A stretch of 34,317 nucleotides of DNA from Alphaproteobacteria bacterium (GTDB taxonomy: Bacteria; Pseudomonadota; Alphaproteobacteria; Rhodospirillales; Rhodospirillaceae). Within the stretch, counting starts at the first letter, position 1, and every line of letters begins with the position of its first letter. Positions 7,956-16,052 of this stretch are shown piece after piece. Under the pieces are notes generated by a model that was not told where the DNA came from, did not search any database, and worked only from the letters and a program-made list of their open reading frames with translations. The DNA lies in NCBI GenBank assembly GCA_016869315.1, contig VGEM01000003.1:1-34317 (forward strand). Reading direction: 5' to 3'. The position numbers were made by a program, and so were the translations under genes.

Positions 7956-9038
7956 TCATGCCTGCGCGTAGTAGCGCGAATAGTATTTGCGGAATTGGGG
8001 AATCGGCCCATCACCGTCGCAAATGATCGGGTTAGGTTGATATTTCTGCCTGTCCCAAACCACCTTATCCTGATCAAACTGCTTGCAGATGTCGCGGATC
8101 AGAGCTTTGGCAACACCAGCGCGCTCCCCTTCGGCCTGCGCGCGTGGCTGCGTAAAGCAGAAACGCGCATGCACATGGTCAAGCTCCACCGGCGTCACGC
8201 AAGCAACGAGCAGCGTTTCTGAGATTCCGGTAAAGCGCGTCCAACTCTGGCCTGGCCCCATCGTGTCGTAGCTAATGCCTCCATCGACCTCGCCCCACGG
8301 CGTGCCCATTTTCGCCTTCACATCTGCGCCACGTCCCCACTCACCCCAGCGCAATTCGCCAAGCGGCACGTTCGCCGTGCCGTGGACAAATTTGAAATGC
8401 GCCACATCCACGCCGTTCTCGGCCATGTTTTGGATCGATCCCCAGACGTTCCATTCATGGATTTCGTAATCGGTCCACGCAGGATTGGCCGCCTCTGGCA
8501 GGTTCTCGACCTTGAATAGCGGTTCTATATCTTCCGGGTGATACCACATCCAAATCCACCGGTTGGCTTCGATGACGTGCCACGTCCGCGTGCATTTGCG
8601 CCTCACTTGAGGCGGAATGATTCGGGCGTAGGGAATTTCCTTCACGACGCCTTCCTCACCGTCATAGCGCCAGGCGTGAAATGGACATTCCAGCAAATTG
8701 CCACGCACCTTGCCGCCATGCCCCATGTGCGCGCCAATATGTTTGCAATAAGCATCGATAATGCGAACCTTGCCGTCCTCACCGCGCCACATCGCAAAGT
8801 CCCTAGCGAAGTAGCGCAACGGTTTAACCTGGCCAATGGCGAGGTCTGCCGATAGTTCGATCGGATACCATCCGAATGGAAATCCGATATTGAGACTTCG
8901 CTCCTCCACCGAAGCGCGCCCCTTTACTTCGGCAAGGCGCCAGTCGATCAAATCCTGGCCACGCAACTTTTCGAGAATCTGCCAGACAGCAACCGGGGGC
9001 GTGCGCGCATCGGTAGCAACGGCTTTGATGTCGGCCAT
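7956..9038 (-). CDS. Rieske 2Fe-2S oxygenase of the side-chain module (360 aa)
   Basis: Rieske ligands are C98/H100 (CKHIGAHMG) and C118/H121 (CPFHAW); the non-haem iron site is N-G-V-D-V-A-H-F-K-F-V-H with D211, H214 and H219, plus an acidic residue in the late segment F-D-Q-D-K-V-V-W. It is KshA-like in overall plan but distinct from the oxygenase at 1124, with an extra N-terminal stretch of about 50 residues. The ATG at 9038 has a strong GGAGAAA site; an upstream TTG at 9053 is rejected. It lies between amidohydrolase and amidase genes, so it may oxygenate the side chain or C17 region rather than C9. Its reductase is not encoded nearby. Confidence 0.88.
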   Translation of the reverse strand: MADIKAVATDARTPPVAVWQILEKLRGQDLIDWRLAEVKGRASVEERSLNIGFPFGWYPIELSADLAIGQVKPLRYFARDFAMWRGEDGKVRIIDAYCKHIGAHMGHGGKVRGNLLECPFHAWRYDGEEGVVKEIPYARIIPPQVRRKCTRTWHVIEANRWIWMWYHPEDIEPLFKVENLPEAANPAWTDYEIHEWNVWGSIQNMAENGVDVAHFKFVHGTANVPLGELRWGEWGRGADVKAKMGTPWGEVDGGISYDTMGPGQSWTRFTGISETLLVACVTPVELDHVHARFCFTQPRAQAEGERAGVAKALIRDICKQFDQDKVVWDRQKYQPNPIICDGDGPIPQFRKYYSRYYAQA

Positions 9039-9055
9039 AGGTTTCTCCAGCAATG

Positions 9056-9925
9056 TTATTTGAGATCGAAAACCCTAATCGCGTTCTCGCGCAGGAATTT
9101 GGGCCACACGTCATCCTTCAAGGGGACGCTCTGCATGTCAGAAAAAATACGATCTAGGCTGAGTCCCATCGGGAAGTAGCCCGCATAAATAATCTTGTCG
9201 GCACCGCGCGTGTTCGCATAGTCAATAATCGCTTTGGGATAGTGCTTGGGCGCGAAGGCACTGGTCGAATAATAGAGGTTTGGCCACTTTAGCATGAGCT
9301 TCACCGCCAGAGCTTCCCACGGCTCGGCTCCGTGACGCATCACGACTTTCAGATCGGGAAAGAACCAACATACTTCATCGAGATACTCGACCTTTTGCGT
9401 TTCCATCGGAATACGTGGACCAGGTATGCCGGCGTTCAGCAGTATCGGAATGCCAAGTTCTACGGCGCACGTGTAGAGTGGAAACATGTATTTGTGGTTG
9501 ATCGCCACCTGCGGCAGCGTCCCAGCCGGAAACACGCTGATTGCCGATAGCCCGACCTCGGCGTGTACGCGTTTAATACGGCGGAGTTCGTCCATGCCGT
9601 TATTCGGATTGCAGGGCAGATCAAAGAAGAAGCGGTCACCGTATTTTTCCTTAGCACGATAAGATGTCGCGTTGTCATTCCAGCCCACCAGCGCTTTATC
9701 GATATTGAAACGATCCATCTGATCGACGGTCCAAGCAACATAGTCATCGACTTTCCGCGTTTGCGGGATGTCCTTGAACATGTACTGCGCGGGCATCGCA
9801 AACTGGTCGAGCGTTTGCCGATCCTTGATCAGTGGGCGGAAGGGAGCGAACCACTCGGCGCGATCATCGGCTTCCGGAATACCGAGCATCGTGTCGATGA
9901 TACGAATGTGGGCGGGCATTCCCAT
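9056..9925 (-). CDS. Amidohydrolase-2 fold protein lacking the usual metal ligands (289 aa)
   Basis: Overall sequence follows the ACMSD-like amidohydrolase-2 barrel: an I-I-D strand at the start, I-P-I-L-L-N-A-G-I-P in the middle, V-V-M-R-H-G-A-E-P with H198, and a K-I-I-Y-A-G-Y-F-P strand near residue 247. The metal motif DxHxH is, however, D11-T-M-L; the ligand His after the central strand is N164; and the usual catalytic Asp of the F-G-S-D-Y-P strand is Tyr 250. Only H198 of the standard set is left. The protein may act without a metal, use another chemistry, or be structural. The ATG follows GGAG by eight bases, directly after the CoA ligase stop, so it is coupled to that gene. Function within the side-chain module is unknown. 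Confidence 0.85.
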   Translation of the reverse strand: MGMPAHIRIIDTMLGIPEADDRAEWFAPFRPLIKDRQTLDQFAMPAQYMFKDIPQTRKVDDYVAWTVDQMDRFNIDKALVGWNDNATSYRAKEKYGDRFFFDLPCNPNNGMDELRRIKRVHAEVGLSAISVFPAGTLPQVAINHKYMFPLYTCAVELGIPILLNAGIPGPRIPMETQKVEYLDEVCWFFPDLKVVMRHGAEPWEALAVKLMLKWPNLYYSTSAFAPKHYPKAIIDYANTRGADKIIYAGYFPMGLSLDRIFSDMQSVPLKDDVWPKFLRENAIRVFDLK

Positions 9926-11611
9926 TCAAGGTTCTCCAATATTATTCGGCAGCAATAGCTTCGGCCATTCGGCACGAAGCGCGACCTTGTCGATCTTGCC
10001 AATATGATTGCGGGGTAACGGCTTACTTAAGAAAGCGACCTGACCCGGCGCCTTGTATCGCGCGAGCCTTTCGCCAACCCACTGGATCACTGCTGTTTCA
10101 TTCCGTGAATCGCCTACCACGACTGCGACTAGACGTTCGCCGAGCCGCTCGTGAGCGATACCGAATGCTGCGCATTCAGTGACTCCGGGCATTTCGCCCA
10201 GCACACGCTCTACCTCAGCGCAATAAATGTTCTCGCCACCAGAAATGACCATGTCTTTCACACGATCAACAATGAAGATGTAACCTTCTTTGTCGAGATA
10301 ACCGACATCGCCGGTTCGCAGCCAGCCATCAGGCGTGAATGCCGCGATGGTTTCTTGCGGCCGGTTCCAATACCCTTTCATTACCAATGCGCTGCGCACG
10401 AGGATCTCGCCGGTTTGGCCAATGGGCAACCCCAAACCGTCGGGACCGGCAATCCGCACATCCGCCAACGGCAACACGCGGCCCGCCGAAGCGCGGTTGC
10501 GGATAAAATCCTCGCCCACTGCTAGAGCGAACGCGCCCGATGTCTCAGTCATGCCGTAACCGGTGCCCATTACCGCTTGCGGACAAGCCGCCCGCACTTG
10601 GTCGAGCAAATTAACAGGCAGCGCTTGCCCGCCGGACGCTACGTTGCGCAGCGAGGACAAATCGGCATCCTTCAGTCGTGCGCGATGCAGTAGGTCCCAC
10701 AACATTGTCGGGACCGCCGAGAATTGGGTTATCTTCTCATGCGCGATGAGGCGAACCGCCTCTTCGGCATCCCAGCGGCGCATGATAACCACCTTTGATC
10801 CAGCCAGCAGCGGCGACAGGAATACCGAACCGAGCCCGGAAATGTGGAATAGCGGATAGACCAACAGAGCGGCCTGGCGAGGCAAGTTGGCGATAATCGT
10901 TTCGACCGGCACGCCGTGCGTCTTAGCCATATTGTGCATAACCATCGTGCCAGAAAGTTGCGCTGCCATCAGGCCGGTGATTAGACTTCTGTGAGACAGG
11001 ATGGCGCCTTTCGCACGACCCGTAGTCCCGGATGTGAAGAGGATCGCGCATGCGTCGTCGGCTCGAGCGACATCAGGCTCAAGGGCAGGCCTCGTCTCAC
11101 CGCGCATGATCTCGGATGACTCGAATGGCTGGGTTAGATCCAGTATCCGTCCGGTGTAGCCCCCGACACGAATCAATTTCGCACGGGTCGTATCTGCCAG
11201 GACGATATGGGGCGTTGCATCGTCGAGCATCGCAACAATCTCGCCCGATGCGCCGCGACTATTGAGCAACACCGCTACGCCGCCCGCCTTCATCACCGCC
11301 AGGAACGCAACCATCCACTCCGCGCGATTGCGCATGCAAATCGCTACTCGATCACCACGACGAATTCCCAACATCGGGACGAGTTGATCGCGCCATGCGA
11401 AGAGTTCTTCGAACGAAAGTCGCCGCTCGACGCCGCTCGACGAAAAGTCGACAACGAAAGTTTTATCGCCATGCCGCAGGCGCGCATTCTCAATCATCAA
11501 ATTAAGGTGGGGCGCGGCATTGACGAACTGGCGCACGCCGCCAATTTCTCCCAGCTCAAAAGGCGTTCCAGGAGCAGTCACTGCGGCAAAAACGGGATCG
11601 ATTAGAATCAT
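9926..11611 (-). CDS. AMP-dependent acyl-CoA ligase (561 aa)
   Basis: A class I adenylate-forming enzyme. Core motifs are the P-loop L-F-T-S-G-T-T-G-R-A-K-G, the A5 region G-Y-G-M-T-E-T-S, the A7 hinge W-L-R-T-G-D-V-G-Y and the C-terminal P-R-N-H-I-G-K-I-D-K with the catalytic Lys. These enzymes activate a carboxylate with ATP and CoA. In steroid pathways the substrates would be the bile-acid or sterol side-chain carboxylate or the C/D-ring propionate (FadD3 role); position in a module with amidase and Rieske genes favours the side chain, but FadD3 is not otherwise found here and so remains open. The start at 11611 lies nine bases after the preceding SDR and has no strong ribosome site. Confidence 0.93.
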   Translation of the reverse strand: MILIDPVFAAVTAPGTPFELGEIGGVRQFVNAAPHLNLMIENARLRHGDKTFVVDFSSSGVERRLSFEELFAWRDQLVPMLGIRRGDRVAICMRNRAEWMVAFLAVMKAGGVAVLLNSRGASGEIVAMLDDATPHIVLADTTRAKLIRVGGYTGRILDLTQPFESSEIMRGETRPALEPDVARADDACAILFTSGTTGRAKGAILSHRSLITGLMAAQLSGTMVMHNMAKTHGVPVETIIANLPRQAALLVYPLFHISGLGSVFLSPLLAGSKVVIMRRWDAEEAVRLIAHEKITQFSAVPTMLWDLLHRARLKDADLSSLRNVASGGQALPVNLLDQVRAACPQAVMGTGYGMTETSGAFALAVGEDFIRNRASAGRVLPLADVRIAGPDGLGLPIGQTGEILVRSALVMKGYWNRPQETIAAFTPDGWLRTGDVGYLDKEGYIFIVDRVKDMVISGGENIYCAEVERVLGEMPGVTECAAFGIAHERLGERLVAVVVGDSRNETAVIQWVGERLARYKAPGQVAFLSKPLPRNHIGKIDKVALRAEWPKLLLPNNIGEP

Positions 11612-11620
11612 TCAGGTGCT

Positions 11621-12493
11621 TCAATAGACAGCAGCGGGGTTTTTCTGACGCGGGCTGCCCAGCATTTCGCGATAGGACGGCCTCGCCTGACCTCGATCAG
11701 AGAGCCCCAAATTGCCAGCGACTTCGGCGCCGATGAGGGTCTGGCCGGAAAGGTCTTCCCGGTCAGGCGCGCGATCAATCCCATCTATGATGTGCGCAGT
11801 GAATTCAGGATTTTCCGCGGTTTCGAGGAAGCCCTTGTACTGTTCGGGATTAGTCTCGCGGGCGATCAGCGAACGCTCAGTCACCAGCGGGCCCATCCAG
11901 ATCGAAACCGCGATCACGCCTGTGCCGCGTAAATCATGCTCCATGTCATGCGCGAACTTATCGATCCCGGCTTTTTGCGCTCCATAGGCCGGGCCATGCA
12001 TGTAGCAGGAGGCGCCGAACGATGAACCGAACGCGATCACGCCGCTGCGTCGCGGCACCATCAGTTTGGCCGCATGCCAGCTCGCGACATAAGCGCTCCG
12101 CAATCCGACATCGAGTATGCGAACAGCATCCAGTTCTTTTTCCCAGAACGGTTTTTTCTCAAGTAGTTGCTGGTGGATATAGGTGGCGTTATTGACAAGC
12201 ACATCGAGCCGACCCTGTTCTTGCTTAATCCTGGCGAACAACGCCGCCACCTGCGCATCATCGCCATGGTCACAGATTACAGGGATTCCCTTGCCGCCAG
12301 CGGCGCTCACTTCCGCCGCCGTCTCCATGACGGTGCCCGGCAGAACCGAACCGTCCCATCCGATTGCATCGCCTGGCGTAATTGTGCGGCCAGTGACGTA
12401 AACAGTGTAGCCCAGTTCACCGAAGCCCCGCGCGATTCCGCGACCGGCGCCGCGGCTTCCGCCCGTGACGAGTGCAATTCTGGCAAGCGACAT
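11621..12493 (-). CDS. SDR family oxidoreductase, DHRS1-like (290 aa)
   Basis: An extended-length classical SDR resembling the DHRS1 group: T-G-G-S-R-G-A-G-R-G-I-A near residues 10-21, Y-V-T-G-R-T (NADP-type Arg after strand 2), N-N-A-T in place of NNAG, a catalytic Ser in F-G-S-S-F and Y-G-A-Q-K. It has a C-terminal extension of about 40 residues after the substrate region (I-I-D-G-I-D-R-A-P, then L-S-G-Q-T-L-I-G-A-E-V). The ATG at 12493 with GAGAGG upstream is chosen over one at 12511. It heads the ligase-amidohydrolase-Rieske-amidase run, nine bases before the ligase. A ketone or hydroxyl of the steroid or its side chain is the probable substrate. Confidence 0.9.
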   Translation of the reverse strand: MSLARIALVTGGSRGAGRGIARGFGELGYTVYVTGRTITPGDAIGWDGSVLPGTVMETAAEVSAAGGKGIPVICDHGDDAQVAALFARIKQEQGRLDVLVNNATYIHQQLLEKKPFWEKELDAVRILDVGLRSAYVASWHAAKLMVPRRSGVIAFGSSFGASCYMHGPAYGAQKAGIDKFAHDMEHDLRGTGVIAVSIWMGPLVTERSLIARETNPEQYKGFLETAENPEFTAHIIDGIDRAPDREDLSGQTLIGAEVAGNLGLSDRGQARPSYREMLGSPRQKNPAAVY

Positions 12494-12557
12494 ACAATCA
12501 CCTCTCTTCAACTGATCGCTTCACACGGCCCATTTTACAAAGTGCGGAGTTAAAAGG

Positions 12558-12571
12558 CAAAGATTCTACGC
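12558..12571. promoter_or_regulatory. Weak copy of the AT-rich TACGC element
   Basis: CAAAGATTCTACGC lies in the 165-base gap (12494-12658) upstream of the SDR-ligase-amidase unit; TTATGCGCAG occurs about 35 bases away at 12603-12612. The match to the better copies in other gaps is partial. The gap is long enough to hold a promoter for the side-chain unit, but I find no clear hexamers. Confidence 0.22.
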
Positions 12572-12658
12572 AAACGGAAATATATCTGCATTTCTATATC
12601 AGTTATGCGCAGAAATCAGAGCGAATCCACACCCGTCACTCTTCGCAAAACTCGCCCC

Positions 12659-13423
12659 CTAACAGTCTAGTTTCGCTTGCCCACCGTCCAGCGGAATAGT
12701 CGCTCCCGTCAGATACCCCATGTCCGAGCTGCACAATGACACCACCGCACGACCGATGTCCTCTTTGAGCCTTCCTACGCGCCCCGGTGGAATCGTACGG
12801 AAGAATGCTTTGGCCTCGTCGGGATTCCGAGCGATCCAACCTTCGAGACCGGGAGATTCGGCGTGCGGCGCGATAGCGAGAACCCGTATCCCGTCGCGAC
12901 CCCACTCCGCCGCCGCGGCGCGGGTTAGCGTGCGGATCGCCTGCTTGACCGCATCATAAGCACCATAACCAGTCATGTCCCAACGCACTCCAGCCGAAGA
13001 GGCAAGATTGATGATCGCTCCTCCGCCGCGGGCCGCCATGATTGGGTGGACCAATTTCATCAGACGTAATGTTGCAAGCGGCCCGGACTCGAACCCGGCC
13101 ACGAACGCTTCATCACCAACATCGAGCAATTTCCCAAGCGGCACCTCTTGGGCATTATTGACTAAAATGTCGATTCCGCCGAAACGCTTCTGAACGGCGG
13201 CCACGGCAGCAATGATATCTTCTGGATCCTTCACGTTGCCAGTCAGCGCAATCGCCTCGCCACCGTGCTCCACAATTGCTACACAGGTCGCATCCAGCTT
13301 CACTGCAGTCCTGCCGAACACTGCAACTTTGGCGCCGGCAGCGGCGCGGCTGAGAGCAATTCCCAGCCCTACGCCTTGCCCACCGCCCGTGATCAATGCC
13401 ACTTTCCCAGTCAGATCACCCAT
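12659..13423 (-). CDS. SDR family oxidoreductase (254 aa)
   Basis: A classical SDR: T-G-G-G-Q-G-V-G near residue 12, V-F-G-R-T after strand 2 (NADP-type Arg), N-N-A-Q replacing NNAG, catalytic Ser in N-L-A-S-S and Y-D-A-V-K. The late region I-A-P-H-A-E-S-P-G differs from the usual P-G-x-x-x-T. The ATG at 13423 is chosen because it starts the Rossmann strand at the normal distance and follows GGCGGGG; the alternative ATG at 13456 lies inside the AT-rich TACGC element and lacks a ribosome site. It is divergent from the SDR at 13548 and is separated from the next minus-strand gene by 165 bases, so may be its own unit. Confidence 0.88.
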   Translation of the reverse strand: MGDLTGKVALITGGGQGVGLGIALSRAAAGAKVAVFGRTAVKLDATCVAIVEHGGEAIALTGNVKDPEDIIAAVAAVQKRFGGIDILVNNAQEVPLGKLLDVGDEAFVAGFESGPLATLRLMKLVHPIMAARGGGAIINLASSAGVRWDMTGYGAYDAVKQAIRTLTRAAAAEWGRDGIRVLAIAPHAESPGLEGWIARNPDEAKAFFRTIPPGRVGRLKEDIGRAVVSLCSSDMGYLTGATIPLDGGQAKLDC

Positions 13424-13453
13424 AGGCCCCGCCACAATATTCGTAATTCTTGG

Positions 13454-13480
13454 CATATTTTAATACGCGTTTAATTGACA
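13454..13480. promoter_or_regulatory. TACGC element with adjacent -35-like TTGACA
   Basis: CATATTTTAATACGC at 13454-13468 matches 16789-16803 at 13 of 15 positions. It runs into ACGCGT (13465-13470) and is followed by a consensus-like TTGACA at 13475-13480 in the direction of the SDR at 13548; the expected -10 position is only weakly TATAAT-like. A regulator binding here would overlap the promoter of both divergent SDR genes. Confidence 0.4.
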
Positions 13481-13547
13481 TATATTTGATGAAAGCTTCA
13501 ATTGCGTGACTATGTGGGATTACGGACCATGCCGGGGGTGAGGAAAC

Positions 13548-14321
13548 ATGACTGCGAATTTTGCCGGACAAGTTGCGATCGTCACCGGCGGCAGCGACGG
13601 GATAGGCTTAGCCACCGCGACGCTACTCGCACGCCGCGGCGCCAACGTCGTCATCTGCGGTCGGCGCCAGGAAATGCTCAACACGGCATGCGCGGTCATC
13701 CGCACTGAAGGCGGCAAAGTCGAAGCCGTGGCCTTGGACGTTTCAGAATACGCGGCTTTCACAGCAATGATCGAGGAGGTCGGCTGCAAGCAAGGCCGTC
13801 TCGACATGATGGTGAACAATGCCATGTCGACACATTACGCCCCTATCAGCCGTCTTACACTCGAACATTGGCGCAAGGATTTTTCCGTCAACGCAGAAGC
13901 AGTTTTCGTCGGAACGAAAGCCGCAATGAAGATCATGGCAGCGGCGGGCAAGGGAGCGATTGTCAACATCTCGTCCACTTGTGGTATCCGTGCCGCTGCA
14001 AACATGTCCAGCTATTCGGCATCGAAGGCGGCGATGATCCAGTTCACGGCGGTGGCCGCAATGGAAGGCGCCCGATCGGGCATTCGGGTCAACGCCGTTG
14101 TGCCCGGACAAGTGCAGACAGCCGGGACTCAGGAATTTGCTGCGCGCGCACCCGCTATTGCAGCAAAGACAACGGATGCAATTCCGATGGGCCGTGGCGG
14201 TCGCCCCGAAGAGTTGGCAGAGGCGATTGTCTTTTTACTGTCCGATGCCGCCAGCTACATCACCGGCACCGCGCTGACGGTTGATGGTGGCAAGGCCGCA
14301 CAACTGTACCTCCCCGCGTAA
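13548..14321 (+). CDS. SDR family oxidoreductase (257 aa)
   Basis: A classical SDR with T-G-G-S-D-G-I-G at residues about 13-20, I-C-G-R-R after strand 2 (NADP preference), N-N-A-M replacing NNAG, catalytic Ser in N-I-S-S-T and Y-S-A-S-K. The ending G-T-A-L-T-V-D-G-G is canonical. The ATG has GAGGAAAC directly upstream. It precedes the KstD-like flavoprotein by 31 bases and is likely co-transcribed with it, which suggests that it produces or consumes a ketosteroid handled by that enzyme, for example a hydroxysteroid dehydrogenase. The exact position is not predictable. Confidence 0.91.
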   Translation: MTANFAGQVAIVTGGSDGIGLATATLLARRGANVVICGRRQEMLNTACAVIRTEGGKVEAVALDVSEYAAFTAMIEEVGCKQGRLDMMVNNAMSTHYAPISRLTLEHWRKDFSVNAEAVFVGTKAAMKIMAAAGKGAIVNISSTCGIRAAANMSSYSASKAAMIQFTAVAAMEGARSGIRVNAVVPGQVQTAGTQEFAARAPAIAAKTTDAIPMGRGGRPEELAEAIVFLLSDAASYITGTALTVDGGKAAQLYLPA

Positions 14322-14352
14322 CGCAACGATTACGGGGCTTGTAGGAAGCGAA

Positions 14353-16050
14353 ATGACCCAATCGTGGGACAAGCAAGTAGATGTGCTCGTCGTCGGGTCT
14401 GGCGCGGGCGGACTGCTCGCCGCGCTAGTCGCGGCGCGGAATCAAGCAGACGTGCTGGTCGTAGAAAAGGAAGCTTTGTGGGGAGGAACCTCCGCCACTT
14501 CGGGTGGAGGCATCTGGATTCCGGCGAGCGACCAGGCCCTCGCTGCCGGGTTCACTGATAAAGTGGACGACGCCTTCACCTATGTCCGCAAACTTTCGGC
14601 CGCTAACGTGCCGGATGAGAATATCCGCGCGTTTGTCGAAAATGCTGCGGCAATGTTGCGCTGGCTCTCTGCCAATACTGACATTCAATATTGCGCCTTT
14701 CCCTATCCAGATTACCACGCTGAAGAGCCGGGCGGTTCTCCCAAGGGGTTTCGCACGCACATGCCGCTGCCGCTTGACGGCCGCGTGCTAGGGGATGATG
14801 TCGCGACAATGCGTTTCGCCTCACCCGCCGCCTGCATGTTCGACTACCTGAACTGGCACTTCGACGAAACCTATATCATGCTGTTCCGTGCTCCAGGCTG
14901 GTGGAAGCATCTGGTCAAGAGTCTTGCGCGCTACTGGTTCGATTGGCCATTCCGCTTCACGTCGCGCAAAGATCGGCGCCTCACTTTGGGTAACGCACTT
15001 ACGGGCGGCCTGCGTCGCGCGCTCAACAAGCTTAATGTCCCACTCTGGCTCAACTGCCCGATGGAAAGTCTGATTTTGACCAACGGCGCCGTGATAGGCG
15101 CGCTTGTGCGGCACGACGGGAGATCTTTGCGCATCCGAGCACGCAAGGGTGTTGTGCTGGCCGCAGGCGGCTTTGATAAGAACCAAGCAATGCGCAACAC
15201 CTTCGCGCCGCTTTATCGCAATGCGCAATTCTCGGGCGGAACGGCCGGCAATACCGGAGACAGTATTCGCGCGGGCATGGCAGCTGGAGCAGCGACGCTG
15301 AACATGCAGTCGGCGTGGGCTGCGCCCGTGTTCTATATCCCCGGCGAAGACCGTGGTCGCCTTTGTACGATCGAACGGGCCTTGCCCGGCAGCATCATGG
15401 TCGCCCAAGACGGTAAACGTTACCTCGACGAAGCAGCCTCTTATCATATCGTTGGCCAGCAGATGGCACGGCGTCATGCCGAACGAGGCGACGCATTGCC
15501 TAGTTGGTTCGTATTCGATCACCGTTATCGCCATTCTTATCCAGTTGGCCCGCTATATCCGCTTAAGCCCGACTGGATGCACAATCGCGCCATCCGTTCG
15601 ATCCTCAAGAAAGGCCGGACTATTGCAGAACTTGCAGCGGCCATCGGCGTCGATCCAACGGCGCTAGAAGGTACGGTCAATCGCTTCAATGCTAATGCGG
15701 CCAAGGGCGAGGATCCGGATTTTAATCGTGGCACTCCAGCTTACGACAGAATGTATAGTGACCCACGCGTGACGCCTAATCCCTGCCTGCGTCCGCTCGA
15801 TCAGGCACCCTTTTATGCTATGCCGATATATCCCGGCGACATTGGCACCAATGGTGGATTGTTGACTGATCCAAATGCGCGGGTACTCGACCAGAGCTCC
15901 CGGCCGATTCCTGGTCTTTACGCCATCGGCAACAACGCTGCCTCCACGATGGGCGAGAGTTATCCCGGCGCGGGCGTAACGATTGGGCCGGCACTCACCT
16001 TCGGCTATCTCGCTGCACGCCACATTACTGGCGGCACGAATGATCTATAA
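14353..16050 (+). CDS. kstD: FAD-dependent 3-ketosteroid delta1-dehydrogenase-like flavoprotein (565 aa)
   Basis: A succinate-dehydrogenase/fumarate-reductase-fold flavoprotein. The FAD dinucleotide motif is V-V-G-S-G-A-G-G-L near residue 15, followed by the E-K-E-A-L-W-G-G-T-S-A-T-S-G-G region. The C-terminal E-S-Y-P-G-A-G-V-T-I-G-P-A contains Y537 and a nearby Gly, matching the Tyr-Pro-Gly-x-Gly catalytic segment of KstD, which removes the C1/C2 hydrogens of ring A. It is longer than the best studied KstD (about 510 aa). The ATG at 14353 has AGGAAG six bases before it; the longer frame overlapping the SDR is rejected. It is convergent with the SnoaL gene, two bases between stops. A different delta-position is possible, so the name is provisional. 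Confidence 0.78.
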   Translation: MTQSWDKQVDVLVVGSGAGGLLAALVAARNQADVLVVEKEALWGGTSATSGGGIWIPASDQALAAGFTDKVDDAFTYVRKLSAANVPDENIRAFVENAAAMLRWLSANTDIQYCAFPYPDYHAEEPGGSPKGFRTHMPLPLDGRVLGDDVATMRFASPAACMFDYLNWHFDETYIMLFRAPGWWKHLVKSLARYWFDWPFRFTSRKDRRLTLGNALTGGLRRALNKLNVPLWLNCPMESLILTNGAVIGALVRHDGRSLRIRARKGVVLAAGGFDKNQAMRNTFAPLYRNAQFSGGTAGNTGDSIRAGMAAGAATLNMQSAWAAPVFYIPGEDRGRLCTIERALPGSIMVAQDGKRYLDEAASYHIVGQQMARRHAERGDALPSWFVFDHRYRHSYPVGPLYPLKPDWMHNRAIRSILKKGRTIAELAAAIGVDPTALEGTVNRFNANAAKGEDPDFNRGTPAYDRMYSDPRVTPNPCLRPLDQAPFYAMPIYPGDIGTNGGLLTDPNARVLDQSSRPIPGLYAIGNNAASTMGESYPGAGVTIGPALTFGYLAARHITGGTNDL

Positions 16051-16052
16051 GT

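Noticed and set aside
9039-9053. TTG start for the Rieske gene five codons upstream
   Set aside because: The codons overlap the strong GGAGAAA ribosome site that serves the ATG at 9038.
11421-11440. A ten-base tandem repeat (CGCCGCTCGA twice) in the CoA ligase gene
   Set aside because: A recent 10-base duplication would shift the frame, yet the ligase reads through normally with all motifs; probably chance in a Ser/Arg-rich loop.
14821-15534. A 237-codon minus-strand frame within the KstD-like gene
   Set aside because: Antisense shadow; the sense strand has the FAD motif and catalytic Tyr segment.
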